DNA from: Crotalaria pallida
Lineage: Eukaryota; Streptophyta; Magnoliopsida; Fabales; Fabaceae
Direction of reading: 5' to 3'
Length of the DNA stretch: 64,000 nt
NCBI GenBank assembly: GCA_037953625.1
Contig: CM075652.1
Location: 71,391,501 to 71,455,500, forward strand
Part shown: piece by piece, positions 21,417 to 32,565 of the stretch
How the letters are laid out: every line of letters starts with the position of its first letter
Position numbering within the stretch: position 1 is the stretch's first letter
Program-made: the position numbers and the translations under genes
Notes under the pieces: generated by a model
Told to the model about the DNA's origin: nothing
What the model saw: the letters and a program-made list of their open reading frames with translations, nothing else
The model's database searches: none

Positions 21417-21812
21417 ATTTTTAGATACCTTTAGTCTCCGAAAAAATATAGAGTCAATGGGAAGCTAATATTTTTAGATGATTTTATTCTAAAAAAATAC
21501 TCTCAACAAATAAAAAGTAATGATAAACTTTAAAAATTGTTAGCCATTCATATATTTTACTTTTAGTTAAGAATCAATGTTCAATAATACATAAGTGGTT
21601 GATAATATGCTGACTTTCTCTTATGTGTGTGTTTATATATATATATATATGAGAAAATAAATGATGCACTAATAGTGTAAAACATTTTTACACTCAATGC
21701 ACCATTCACTATTTCCATGTTCATATTTTTTCCTTTAGTTAAATGTGAAAAAAATGAATGATAAATAATGAACCATTAATATAAAAATTTTACAGCGTGC
21801 ACGCTTATTAAT

Positions 21813-21875
<63 letters not shown>

Positions 21876-22963
21876 AGAAAATATTTTAAAAAGTGTCTAT
21901 CACCTTAAAAATATGCAAATCATTCGATTACTACAATCTGAGCATATAGATAAATACGGTTAAAGTTAACATAACAACTATGTCCTAGCTAATTGAGGAA
22001 ACATTAGTATTTGTTATTAAAAGTAAAATATCTAGACGTACCTACTCCCTGGTTAAATTTGGATGATACAAGTTTTTTTTTTTTAACAAAAAAAAAACAC
22101 TTTGAGTAGCTATCATTCATATCTACCCTACCTAATTGCCTTGGCTCACGATAATTTAATTAAGTAAGTAGGGAAAAGGACGCTACATGAGTGTAATGAC
22201 AATTAACTTTCACATTTGTCACCCTTTCCATTTGCCATAATTTTCGTGAAAAGAGAAAATGATGGAAGAATAAATGAAATTAGAAATCCGAAAGAGAGAA
22301 AGAAAGAAAGAAGCTAAGAAATTAAAAGAATAATTAAAAAAAAAAAGCAAAAACAGAAAAGGGCACCACTTGATCAAGCTCACCAAAAATTGGTAACAAT
22401 AAATAGAAAGCTGATTCGTCCCCATTACATTACATGCACATATTAATGAGTAATACAATGATAATGTATTTGATATAAAGTTATAAACAATGTGAAAAGA
22501 TGTGGTTATTATCTTGTAGTAAACGGCCCATGTGGGATGGTGGGCCATGAGAACTATAAAACGGACTCCACAAAGACTTGCTTTTTAATTTCTTAATGAC
22601 ATGTACACTTGCAACTATCAAATATTAAACAAATATGCATTATTGGTTCTTCACAAGGGGGAATTTGTTGTTTTGGGTCCCAGACCCAAAAAGAAGGAAC
22701 TTTCCTATATACCTTTCCTCTCTTTTCCTCTCCCACTTCTTGGACATTGTACAAATGAAACCCTCCACCAAAGGCTACCATTCTTTTCTTTTCTTTTTTT
22801 TAAATATATTTTATTCCTTTTTTTGGTTGCTTTACTGAAAAAATAAAATGTACTAACGAGATTCCCCAAAGAGGGGTTAATTGTTTGAAAAGGCAAAAAA
22901 AAATGATGGGGTTTTTGAATATTGAATATGTACCAATTTTGAGGGTAGAAGAGAGAATAATGA
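21417..22963. other. Host sequence downstream of PLATZ gene
   Basis: AT-rich, with no supported gene. It includes an AT dinucleotide run (21816-21870) and, near the gene, its probable 3' untranslated region. Confidence 0.6.
21816..21870. repeat. (AT)n microsatellite
   Basis: About 27 uninterrupted AT dinucleotides. Confidence 0.97.
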
Positions 22964-24318
22964 CTAAGAGCCAAAAGGAGCCCTATGAGGAATGCCTTTT
23001 CTTCTCCTTGCGTTTGAAGCAGGTGGAGGAGGCGTGCCCGGATACACGTCTTGTTGTGAGCCTTCACGCAATTTCTCTTCTTCATTTCTTGAAGAGACTG
23101 ACCCTCTTGACATCCCTTCCATTGACAATGCCTCATTCCTCTCATCCAAAGCAAAGCTTGCATCCCCATTTCTCTTTATTCTTACAAGCTAATTCAGTCA
23201 TTGCCAACATAACAATTAAATTAATAAGTAAGTCAATCAATCATTTTTTAATTAATTATTTATTTATTTATGTTCCCATCTATTCTTCAATAATACACAA
23301 CATATTTACAATAATACTGTAGTAAATATAATGAAATAAAATGTCAATGAAGGATAGAGGAGTGCGGACTACACATGTGTTAGATAAGAAATACTTACTT
23401 AGTTACGTGCTTATTAGACATAACCAATCAAATACTTCAATTTTAATTTTAATAAAATAAAAAAGATAACAAAATCCTTATTACAGTCATAATTTTTAAT
23501 AATGTGGAAGCATTTGATTAGATGTGCCTATACAAGTTTTATTTTCTACTAGATATACATCACATGAGGATGATTAATAGTGGTGGGAATATAATTATGA
23601 TGGTGATGGGCTTTCAAATGTAGGTGATGATGTATGGGTGGTGGGTGTTATCCCCATATGATGAGGGTGATTTGAGTTGTAATATGATGTGCATTTTGAT
23701 AATGAAATGAACATTGTAATGAAAGGGAAATTAATAAAAATTATAATAATAATGTCTCACCTTACAACCCAAAGAACAGAACCTAAATGGGTCCAAGAGG
23801 CTTCTCCCACAAATCTCACAAATGTGTGCTACTCCTTTCCCAGATTTTGGTTGAGGCCTCTCATTCAGAAACAGTACTCTGGCACTGTTTATCACATATG
23901 TCTGTACTCCACTTATGTTCAACACCTTCTGTATTTCAGCCACCCTCACCACATCATGATATGAAGATCTCCTTATCTAATCAACAACAATTCCCAATGT
24001 GAACCATTATTATAATTATAATTTATAGTAACAAAAAAAAAAAGAACACATAAATAAACCCCCATTGTCCATAACAATATAATTGATCAGAGAAATGCAA
24101 TTGGAAAATAAAATGTGCATAAAAATATAGGTAAAGAACCCAACCTGAATGACTTGGTGATCTTTGTGCCTTGAAGAACGGCAATAGAAGCAAAAAGCAT
24201 CACAATTGCAGTCAAGACAGAACATGTTACATTCACTTCTAGCAGCATCTCCATGAATCCGGCACACATTGAAAAAAGATGTGTTTAGCAATGTCTCAAG
24301 CCATGGAGGCACCAACAT
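22964..24318 (-). CDS. PLATZ zinc-binding transcription factor, 3 coding exons
   Basis: PLATZ proteins bind A/T-rich DNA and mostly repress transcription in the nucleus. Coding exons on the minus strand are 24318-24145, 23976-23761 and 23188-22964, giving 204 residues, with all introns in phase 0. Exon 2 and 3 donors read CAG|GTTGGG and AAG|GTGAGA; acceptors read GATTAG| and AATTAG|. The protein starts MLVPPWLETLLNTSFF and has the HGDAARSECNMFCLDC, CFYC and HKDHQVIQ zinc region (residues 22-58), then IRRSSYHDVVRV, TYVINSARVLFLNERPQP, CEICGRSLLDPFRFCSLGCK, and a C-terminus RRRKGIPHRAPFGS. Motifs and length are complete for the family. A non-coding exon probably ends at 24500 (CAG|GTACAT). It is the only clear host gene here. 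Confidence 0.93.
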
Positions 24319-24630
24319 TGTGTCCTGCATAGCCAAAAAAATAATAAATAAATAATGAACATTTAATTCTAAGAAAGCATAGACTAAATCAAAGGGTACC
24401 ATATATCATAGTAATATATAATATATAATAACATAAATGTACATAAACTATGGTACCTAGTACCTACCATTGTTAATGAATAATACTAATGTAATGTACC
24501 TGAGTGAAGGGTGGAGTGTGGTAATGGGATTCAGATATTAAAATGATAATGGCGGAATCAGAGAGAAAGAAAGAGAGAAGAAAGAAAGAAAGAGAGAGAG
24601 TAAACGGGGTTTCAAGAATTCAACAAGAGA
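24319..24630 (-). promoter_or_regulatory. PLATZ 5' untranslated exon and leader intron
   Basis: Minus-strand sequence upstream of 24500 is CT-rich (CTCTCTCTTTCTTTC), as plant leaders often are, and has no ATG before the donor at 24500/24499. The acceptor ATGCAG| at 24325 leaves six untranslated bases before the start codon. Confidence 0.6.
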
Positions 24631-24907
24631 GAAGAAGCTAAGACTAAAGGGACAAGGGGAGATTGATTAAAGAAAGAAATACAAAGGGGTGGGAAACGGA
24701 GGGCTGAGATTGAGAGAGGGGGTGGCTGAGGAGGAATAAGGAGCGTTGGATGCGAAGAGGTTGAAAGTGTTTGGCGCTTACGCTACTTTGGATCTTGTTT
24801 GCGTCTCTACGTTGGCAGTGGCACAAGGTTGGGTCGGCTACGCATCAGCTTCACCTTCCTCAATAGCTGTATCTCCCAAATTCATCCACGATCAAGAGCA
24901 TCCATGT

Positions 24908-24916
24908 CCACGTGGC
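24908..24916. promoter_or_regulatory. G-box / ABRE-like CCACGTGGC
   Basis: The palindrome CCACGTGG lies about 590 bp upstream of the PLATZ start codon. It is the core bound by bZIP and bHLH factors, including ABA-response factors. Function is inferred from the motif only. Confidence 0.5.
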
Positions 24917-25283
24917 GTAATATCTGCCGTCGATCTTAGGATGGTGGCCCCCACTTACGATGCTATGGCATCACTAGCTCCTAAAGATTAGAGACATATG
25001 CGGTATGTGACGTTAATTTTAAATGTCATTATTAATGGATGTTAGGTTATTTTTCATTAAAAAATTTAAATTAAATAAAGAAGAAAAAACTTGCTGTATT
25101 GCGAGGTCTTGGAAAGAAAAAGGCCTTTAAGGCCATGGGTTATTGCCATTCGGCATGGTATTTGGCATGGTCTTGAATTTCACAAACACAATCCGCTTTA
25201 ATATCAACTTGTTGCCACTTGAAAATGGAGTAATGAGATAGGCAAATGCTAACCAAATGTACTGGTCTTCTTCATCCTAAACA

Positions 25284-25516
25284 CTCCCTCCGTCTCACAC
25301 GAGGATGTTTAAAAAATTCAAAACTCAACAAATTAAGAAGATATGTATTTAATAGTTTGTTTAACACATCATCCATTTATTAAACAACTAATTTAATGTA
25401 TGTCAACCAATCACAATTCAAAGTTTATAATTTCTAAACTTTTCATTAATTATTTTAACTATAGTTTGGGACAAAAAATTTAACTATGTTTAACCATCGT
25501 TGTGAGATGGAAGGAA
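25284..25516. mobile_element. Stowaway-like MITE, diverged ends
   Basis: The left end reads CTCCCTCCGTCTCACACGA; the right end, complemented, reads TTCCTTCCATCTCACAACGA. No clear TA duplication. Confidence 0.55.
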
Positions 25517-25639
25517 TATAAAATTTTATTAGAAGTTGTTTTTACTTTTAATCAGAAGTCTTTTTTTTTATTTTTAATTCCATTAATTATTTTGTACGAT
25601 ATCTCTATTTGCTCAATATTTTTTAGAGTATCAATAATA

Positions 25640-25913
25640 CTCCCTCCGATCCTATTTATAAGACCCTTTTGGGGTTTTTCACTCTCACCAGGGAGAGTGG
25701 ATAAATTTGTTAGTGGCATTGGAAATGTGAAAATTTGATATAATTTTTTTAAAACTACCCCTATAATTATTATTGGAACTCTAAAAAGTGTTGACTTTAT
25801 AGGGATGTTAGTGGAAAGAAGTAATTAAATGTTATTGAAAATTGGAAAGGGGTCTTATAAATAGGACCAAAATAAAAACCCCAAAAGGGTCTTATAAATA
25901 GGACCGGAGGGAG
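25640..25913. mobile_element. Stowaway-like MITE (274 bp), TSD TA
   Basis: Long inverted ends start CTCCCTCCGATCCTATTTAT and run about 40 bp. TA duplications are at 25638-25639 and 25914-25915. Part of the right end (GGGTCTTATAAATAGGACC) is duplicated at about 25851 and 25887. Confidence 0.88.
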
Positions 25914-26302
25914 TAATTATAAGGATAATTTTTAAAAAATATATCATTTATTTAGATTTTTAATATTACTAACAATATTAACTAACGTTCTTAACAAATA
26001 TGTTTTTAGTAAAATAAAACTTATATTTAGGATCGAAGGGAGTAGTAAACAAGTATATTAGAAAATATAATTTTTGGAATTTTCGAGAAAAAAAAACGTT
26101 GACTCATTGTTATTTTTTTTATCTTTAATAAATTTAACAAGTATCCTTTTAGAACACTTGTTAGTAAGATCAATAAGATAACTACATGTTTTCATCAATT
26201 TATAGATAAACTTCATCTGTTATTATATAGCCCTTCGTTCTTAAATATAAGCTTTTGAGGGTGATATCTTTCATATGAATTAGGAAAATTAGTAAAAATA
26301 TA

Positions 26303-26651
26303 CTCCCTTTGTTCCTTAATTTTTGGTTTTTTAGGCTCTTTTTACTCATTTCATGTCTTTTGTTTTTTTTACAATTTCAATGCATAAACATATTTTTATT
26401 TCCAACTTTAATCATTCATTCAATCATTTCTCTTACTTCTCATTAATTCTACTTTTATCATCTCTCTCATCTTTAGACCACTATATATTGTATTTAATGG
26501 GCACACTTCCTTATAAAAATTAAATATGACTAAAATTTTTAATAGGAATTAAATAGAGGCATTTTAGACAGAACACATCAAACTTATAATAATCAACACT
26601 TTTTTGATATGTATGTCAGCCTAAAAAATCAAAAGTTAAGAAACAAGGAAG
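26303..26651. mobile_element. Stowaway-like MITE (349 bp), TSD TA
   Basis: The left end CTCCCTTTGTTCCTTAATTT pairs with the right end AGTTAAGAAACAAGGAAG. TA duplications flank it. Confidence 0.8.
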
Positions 26652-26984
26652 TACTATAATAGTAATAAATATGTTCAAGATTTCAAATTTGCTCCTACTT
26701 ATTATAGTATAGGTATGTGGAAGGCTATTAACTGAGGAGACTCTCGAGTGAAAAAAAAGGTAAAATTTTGCATTAAATGTTTTATTCACTACAAGTAAGA
26801 AAAAGGGTTATTTGAAGAAAAAATAACAATAGATAAAGTGGACCGATTGTTTAATTGTAAAAGGACCAAAACATTTTCACCATATATTTAGGGATAGAAC
26901 AACAACTATAAGTCTTTTTAGAGAGAAATGATTGGGTGATTCGGGATTATTGATCTTGGATGCATTACTACAGTTTAATGTGTG

Positions 26985-27333
26985 TTATTGCACATGTATA
27001 AGTAAGCTGGTTTCTTGAAGTGTGACGATGGTGATGAATTCTTAGTCGAAAAAACTTCGTTAGCTGAGACTACCGAGTTAATGTATTTGGGATGATGTGT
27101 GTACCGTGTGTAAAAATAGAGTTGAGAGTGTTGTCCATACTTTTGCAATTACTTCACAGTTATAGGGTTCCGGTCACGATGAGCCATGATGGGCTGTTTA
27201 TGGCCGTTATAACCATTGTGATTGTTTTGCCATTAATGTCGGATTAACGGCTATAGGAAATAATGGTGCCTGAATACCATTATAAGCCATAATATGTGTG
27301 ATTTATGTGGTCCAAGATGTCTGTTGGTAGTCT
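26985..27333 (+). repeat. Dispersed repeat, copy A
   Basis: It resembles 52425-52746 in the same orientation, including GAGCCATGATGGG, GGCTATAGGAAATAATGGTG and TCTGTTGGTAGTCTAGTG, at roughly 75-80% by eye. The element type is unknown. Confidence 0.7.
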
Positions 27334-28217
27334 AGTGGAAGAAGATCGGTCGTTTCTGACTCGGGGCCGGATTTTCGATTATTTGATGTCTACATATGTC
27401 GTCTACATGGTGACCTTTTGTGCGTGGACATGTCATAATAAGTGCATTATTCTGATCCATAATAGTAGTCCCACAAGCCAAAGCTGGTTCTTGAAACGAC
27501 TCTTGGTTTTGTGTCTGATGCTCATAAGATTACCGAATGGTGGAGGTCCATCTTTTCCGTGTTGTTCTACGTTCATGGAGTGTGTCCAGAGAATAATTAC
27601 TTGCATATATTTTCATTAGGTGGTTGAATTTAATAATTCAAACTTGATGTAATTGATTTTTTATTACTCTTTTTACTAAGAGGTTAAAACTTAGGTCCTT
27701 CACATCTTAGCTACTCAGGTTCCCAACTCATTTCAAGATACTGAATTCTTTAGCCAAGATGGATCCCTCGGCCAAAAAAGTGTATAAATACCAAGCAAGT
27801 AGGAGTTTGATAGTATGTAATATACATTCATCCTACTAACTCAATGGCTAGTCGAATTAGGGGTGATGTATCTAGGTGTAACTCTTTTTGGGACACAAGA
27901 TTCTTTAGCCAAGATGAGTCACACGATCATACAAGTTGGCAAAATACCGTACAAGCGAGAGTTACATTGACCGTGTATAGTACTCTGAAGATAGTGATCA
28001 TAAAGGCCATGTATCTCGCTAACTACATTTAGGAAGCCTCGTGAGCAAGAATTATCATAGAATAGGAGATTTTTTTATTCTCCTCCTCCAAAATATGTTT
28101 TTATTAGAGTTAAGATTATGAACAATGTATCAATTGTTGCATAAAAAATTACTAATATGGGATAATAAGAATGACCGCAATTGCATTTAGTACATTGTCA
28201 TCATATAAATTGATGTG
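27334..28217. other. Unassigned sequence between repeat A and S2
   Basis: A 104-codon plus-strand ORF (27305-27619) and a 62-codon ORF (27844-28032) match no family I recognise. ATTCTTTAGCCAAGATG occurs twice (about 27748 and 27900). Probably part of an old unidentified repeat. Confidence 0.4.
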
Positions 28218-30816
28218 TGTAACGATGTACATTTTTAAATACTAATAAAATACAAATTTTGTATCGGTGTAGTAATTCTTTAAATAATAAGAAATAATAG
28301 GGAATGATAGGATTAATAATAAGAAAAAGAATTTAAATATAAAACCTTGATATTTGTGATGCTTAGGCATTATAAGAAAAGAATAAAAATAATTAGAAAT
28401 TAGTAAAAACCCATTTTGACATGTGATTGTAATATTGAAAGCCTTAGTTAACCGATTATAGGGGAATTTAATCGGTTAACAAAGAATATTCTAGAGAAAC
28501 TTCCCACTGTGAAACCCGTTAACTACCGGATAAAGGGGTGTGTTAACCGGTTAACGATGACAGTTGGGCCAAAAAATAAAGCGATTTGAAGGGAAAAACA
28601 TGGAGTTTTTCAGGTTCTCCCTTGAAGAGGCGGTTGAATAGAGGTGCTCAACCCTTGAGGCATCAAGAAGTCTCACAAATCATCCCACAAGCTACCAAGT
28701 CCAAAAACCTTCCAAAACACACTTTCGAACTCTAAAGTCTAAACCCTTTACAAACACCAGGCATAACCTTGACTCTTGAGAAACCCGAAAGCAATTAAGG
28801 GTAGTGAGTTGAGTAAGGAAGCAATAGAAAGCCAGGGAGAGAAGTAAAGAAGAAAAGCTTGGCCCTTCCTCTTTCCGTTGAGGTAAGGGAGGTTTCCTCT
28901 TTCTTTTAGAATAGAAATTAGGATTTGAACTAACAAATTAATAACTAAGAACTAAAGAGTGATGGAATTGAATGCTTATATGTGAAGTTTTGAAAGTGTG
29001 CTAATAATACTAAGGATGTTAAAATTGAATAAGAGTTAATAGCAAAAGAAAGGAATGAACATGAATTCATTGAATTAAAGAAAAGTACGAATAGAATGGA
29101 TTATTCCTACTGAACTAAATTAAGCATGGACATGTTCAAAAAGGGGAATGGATTAAATATTAACTGAAATTGAATAAATAAAACATGGGTTACGATTATG
29201 TATTGCCTTGAATGCATGATTTTGAGCATAGTATGGATTTTGAGTATCAATGATTGAATGAACATATTTGAATGAATTGAATGCATATACTTGTGGTTGT
29301 ACATATGAGAATCATGTCTAAGACATTGGAAATGAATTAGTAATGAATTATGTGAATAATGAAAGTTGTTACTGGTCCCTGCTGTCATAATTAATCGATT
29401 AAGAACCTATCTTAACCAGTTAATTTATTAAAAATTTCACATAAATAGGGGCAAAAACAACATCTTTACCCGGCTAACCCACCTGTTAACCGAGTAAAGC
29501 TGCATCAGAAATGCAATAATGACAACAAACGGATCTTAAATGTTAAAGACTATTACTAATTCAATTCCAATGATCCTAAGACACATGTTAAGGTATATTA
29601 TGGGCATATACTCTTAATTGAGCTTGGACACAATAAAATGGGAACAAAATGGAATGCATATACACATAGGAAAGTATATAAAATGACAATGAATAAAGTG
29701 ATTCCAAGTTCAATCAAAAGTATATAGCATTATCGTGCATCATACATGGCGATATAAGGTGGTAAGGATATGGGAAAGACATGACGTGACGGTTCTTTGA
29801 ACTGAAAATCGAGAGTGATACAGTTACTAGGTTGTGCTAATGAAACAACTGCGAGAATTGATTGTGGGTAGAACCTTGATCCACTAGAGGGTCGGATTAG
29901 CTACCCGTGTCGGGGATCAGCTCTGCAATAACCACATCAATTATATCGGTAACCTAGGCACAACATTGACCAGTTGAGGGTGGTCCCGGCTAAAGCCCAA
30001 CTTAAAAGTGTATCCCGAGTTGTTCTTGGATCTAAGAGTGATCAAGTACCGTGACAAGCATTGGTTGCAAGACGCTTACTCTCGGTTTGGTCTTTCTTAG
30101 GAGTGGAGGGAGAAGTGAGGATATGTATTGAGAATGGAATAAGAATTTCGATTGGGAAATGAATGATATGAGAAATCCAATGAGAATAAAAACCAGATAT
30201 GAGAATTGAACATATCAGAGGTGAATCCAGAGAAGGGATTCAGATGAACAAGGGATCTAGTGATTGGATTATACTGAGAGACGAGCATGCATTCAAGAAT
30301 ACTTAATATTGTTTAGCATGCATCATTTGCATACGCCTATTATGTGATTGTTGTGATTGTCTATAACTAATATGATTGTATTGCTATGTAAATAATTTAA
30401 TTATAACCTGATTCTTATTCTATTATGAAAGAGACTCACTCCCTTATTTATTATTTTAAGTACTGGGAGTGTCTTTGTCGTTCCAGAGGCCGAGGAGACT
30501 CATACTCACCTTCTGCAGGAGTATGAGGAATAGTCCAATATGGACTAATTATATCAGATGTTTTGGATTGTACCATTGATTTTGGGCTGGGTAGTTTTGA
30601 ATAGTTAATATAATATACATATAAATGTAACTTTTGATATAGCCTAGGGTCATATCTTTTGGAAAATATTGTAATGAACTTTTAATGTTAATAAAATAAT
30701 ATTATATTATAACTGTGGACTTGAGTATTAATTAAAAGTTTTAAAACTATTACTTTTTCATAATAAAATCAATTAAACTATTAGGATAGTTATGGGAAAT
30801 ATTAAGGGTTGTTACA
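28218..30816 (+). mobile_element. S2: probable solo LTR (2599 bp)
   Basis: It runs from TGTAACGATG to GGGTTGTTACA. Flanks ATGTG (28213-28217) and ACGTG (30817-30821) differ by one C/T change, which a deaminated CpG would explain. It has the Tekay-type LTR plan: palindrome cluster at 28447-28555, donor GAG|GTAAGG at 28882/28883, and an acceptor-like TTTTAAG| at 30460. Orientation is inferred from that plan. Confidence 0.65.
28447..28555. repeat. TAACCGGTTA-type palindrome cluster in S2
   Basis: It contains TTAACCGATTAT, TTAATCGGTTAA and TTAACCGGTTAA. The first two are half-and-half forms between TAATCGATTA and TAACCGGTTA. A pure TTAATCGATTAA occurs further on near 29392. Confidence 0.85.
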
Positions 30817-30910
30817 ACGTGTGTATATATCACCGTATTCATTGTGCTTGGAAAACTTGTTGTTTGTTGACGAGAATCTTGGAGTCATGTTTAGACTAAT
30901 CATGAAGAAC
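30817..30910. other. Host fragment between S2 and E4
   Basis: Ninety-four bp ending in AGAAC, the left target-site copy of E4. It continues at 51775. Confidence 0.8.
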
Positions 30911-32565
30911 TGTTAGGATTGGCAGCCTTCACCCAAGAGGGGGGTGAATTGGGTGTTTAGAAAAACATTGGAAAACGATCGATTGAATACGTTCTTGAAA
31001 AGATTAAAGAGATTTTACTTAGCGGAAGACTTAAAGAACGATTGAAAATGTTTTAAGCGCAAGAGAAACACTATATTTATATTAATATTGAAAACTATTA
31101 TTCGCGAGATCAAAAGGATAAACAACTAAAACGCAATACTCGTGCTAAATAATTTAAAACATGAAAATAGTTTTATTTGCGAAAATATGATTAACACAAA
31201 ATAGAACTGCGAAACGTAAAGAGATAAGAGATAGAAAATTTGTGCACCAGTGTTTTTATACTGGTTCAGCCTTTCCAGCGATAGACCTACGTCCAGTCCC
31301 CAAGCGACCCGCTTGAGCTTTTCTTCAATAACTGAAACAGGGACAACCAGCCCCAAATACAAGCAAAGAGCGCCCCACACGCTACTAGGAACCTCTGTTC
31401 GCTAGGGACCTCGATACAAACAACTAGGAAGACCCTTCCTAGATTTCCCAGATATCCTAACTACTAGGTGACCCACCGTTCATCTAGCACTACCCAAACA
31501 CAAGGGTTTTCTCACCCTACGAACGCGACACACGTTCACACTAAGGGATAACACTCCCTAAACACTAAGGGTAACACTCCCCTTACAGATGAAGGTTTAA
31601 AAATGATAGTTGGTGCAACTAACAATGATGCTCTCTGGAATAGAGCAGATACAACAATCAAAGTCCTATAACAACTCTTAACACTAAGGCACACTCAAGG
31701 TTTTTGTCTTTTAGAAAAGAGTTAAGAAGAAGATGATGATGATGATTATTTTTCTCCAAGGAATATTTTTTTAAAAAATGAAGCAATGAAGAATAATGTT
31801 GGAGAAGAGCAAGAAGCTTTTTCAAAATGAAGAAGAGCTTTTAAAATCAGAAATGTGATCAATCAATTAAGGAAATAAATCATTTTGAGAATCAAATTGA
31901 TTTCAGCACATTTTTCAAAATTTGAAATTGAGTAATCGATTACTTATGAAAGGGTAATCGATTACCTGCTCTCTGGTATTGATTTTCAAAAATTGCAGCA
32001 TCAGTAATCGATTACATTGGTCTGGGTAATCGATTACCTACTCACTGATTTCAAGGAAAGATTGCAACATCAAAGATAATAGATTATTATCTTCATGTAA
32101 TCGATTACTTACCCTTAGATGACCAGTCCAAGAGAGTAATCCATTACAGGAAGCTAAGTAATCCATTACATATTCTCATGTTACAAATTTTGCATAAGAT
32201 AATCGATTATTTCAAAGGAGTAATCGATTACTTCAAATTAAAAATAGATTTTCATAAAAAGCTTGTAACCAGAGGTTTTCGTAAAAGTTTTCGCAAAGGT
32301 TTTCTAAAAAGAATTTCTAGGAGCAAAGGTTATAAAAAGTCTTTTTCTAATTTTCAAAAAGAAAAGCATCATCATCTTATCTTAGCAAAATTAAAATTAA
32401 CATGAGTGCCTTAGACTAATTATTGTTTTACATAAAACACTAAACCCTAAAAGGTCGAATACTATAAGTAGCACAAACTTCATGACATCATCCATGTACT
32501 TGTATAACATAATTAAGTTCATGTTGTCATCATCAAAATATCATCATGGAGAATATGATTCTCAA
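30911..32565 (-). repeat. E4 3' LTR (last 2 bp are at 41884-41885)
   Basis: It ends CTCAACA, interrupted by E3 after CTCAA. The array at 31932-32231 has about ten sites: six exact TAATCGATTA plus variants such as GTAATCCATTAC (32136, 32159). A six-G run lies near the end; the partner LTR has nineteen. Confidence 0.93.
31932..32231. repeat. TAATCGATTA array, E4 3' LTR
   Basis: Sites occur in pairs about 22 bp apart separated by longer gaps. The partner array is 51138-51438. Confidence 0.92.

Larger units (their letters stand above)
24991..26984. other. Host flank with Stowaway-like MITEs
   Basis: No gene supported. AT-rich, with at least three elements ending CTCCCTCCG or CTCCCTTTG (listed separately). 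Isolated MITE-like ends occur near 26030-26043 and 26230-26260. Confidence 0.6.

Noticed and set aside
24746..24991. 81-codon plus-strand ORF upstream of PLATZ
   Set aside because: No family resemblance or domain; it sits in the likely promoter of the divergent PLATZ gene and could occur by chance.
27305..27619. 104-codon ORF as a small gene
   Set aside because: Unrecognised, low-complexity hydrophobic/Cys-rich reading overlapping a dispersed repeat; no splice or start context supports it.
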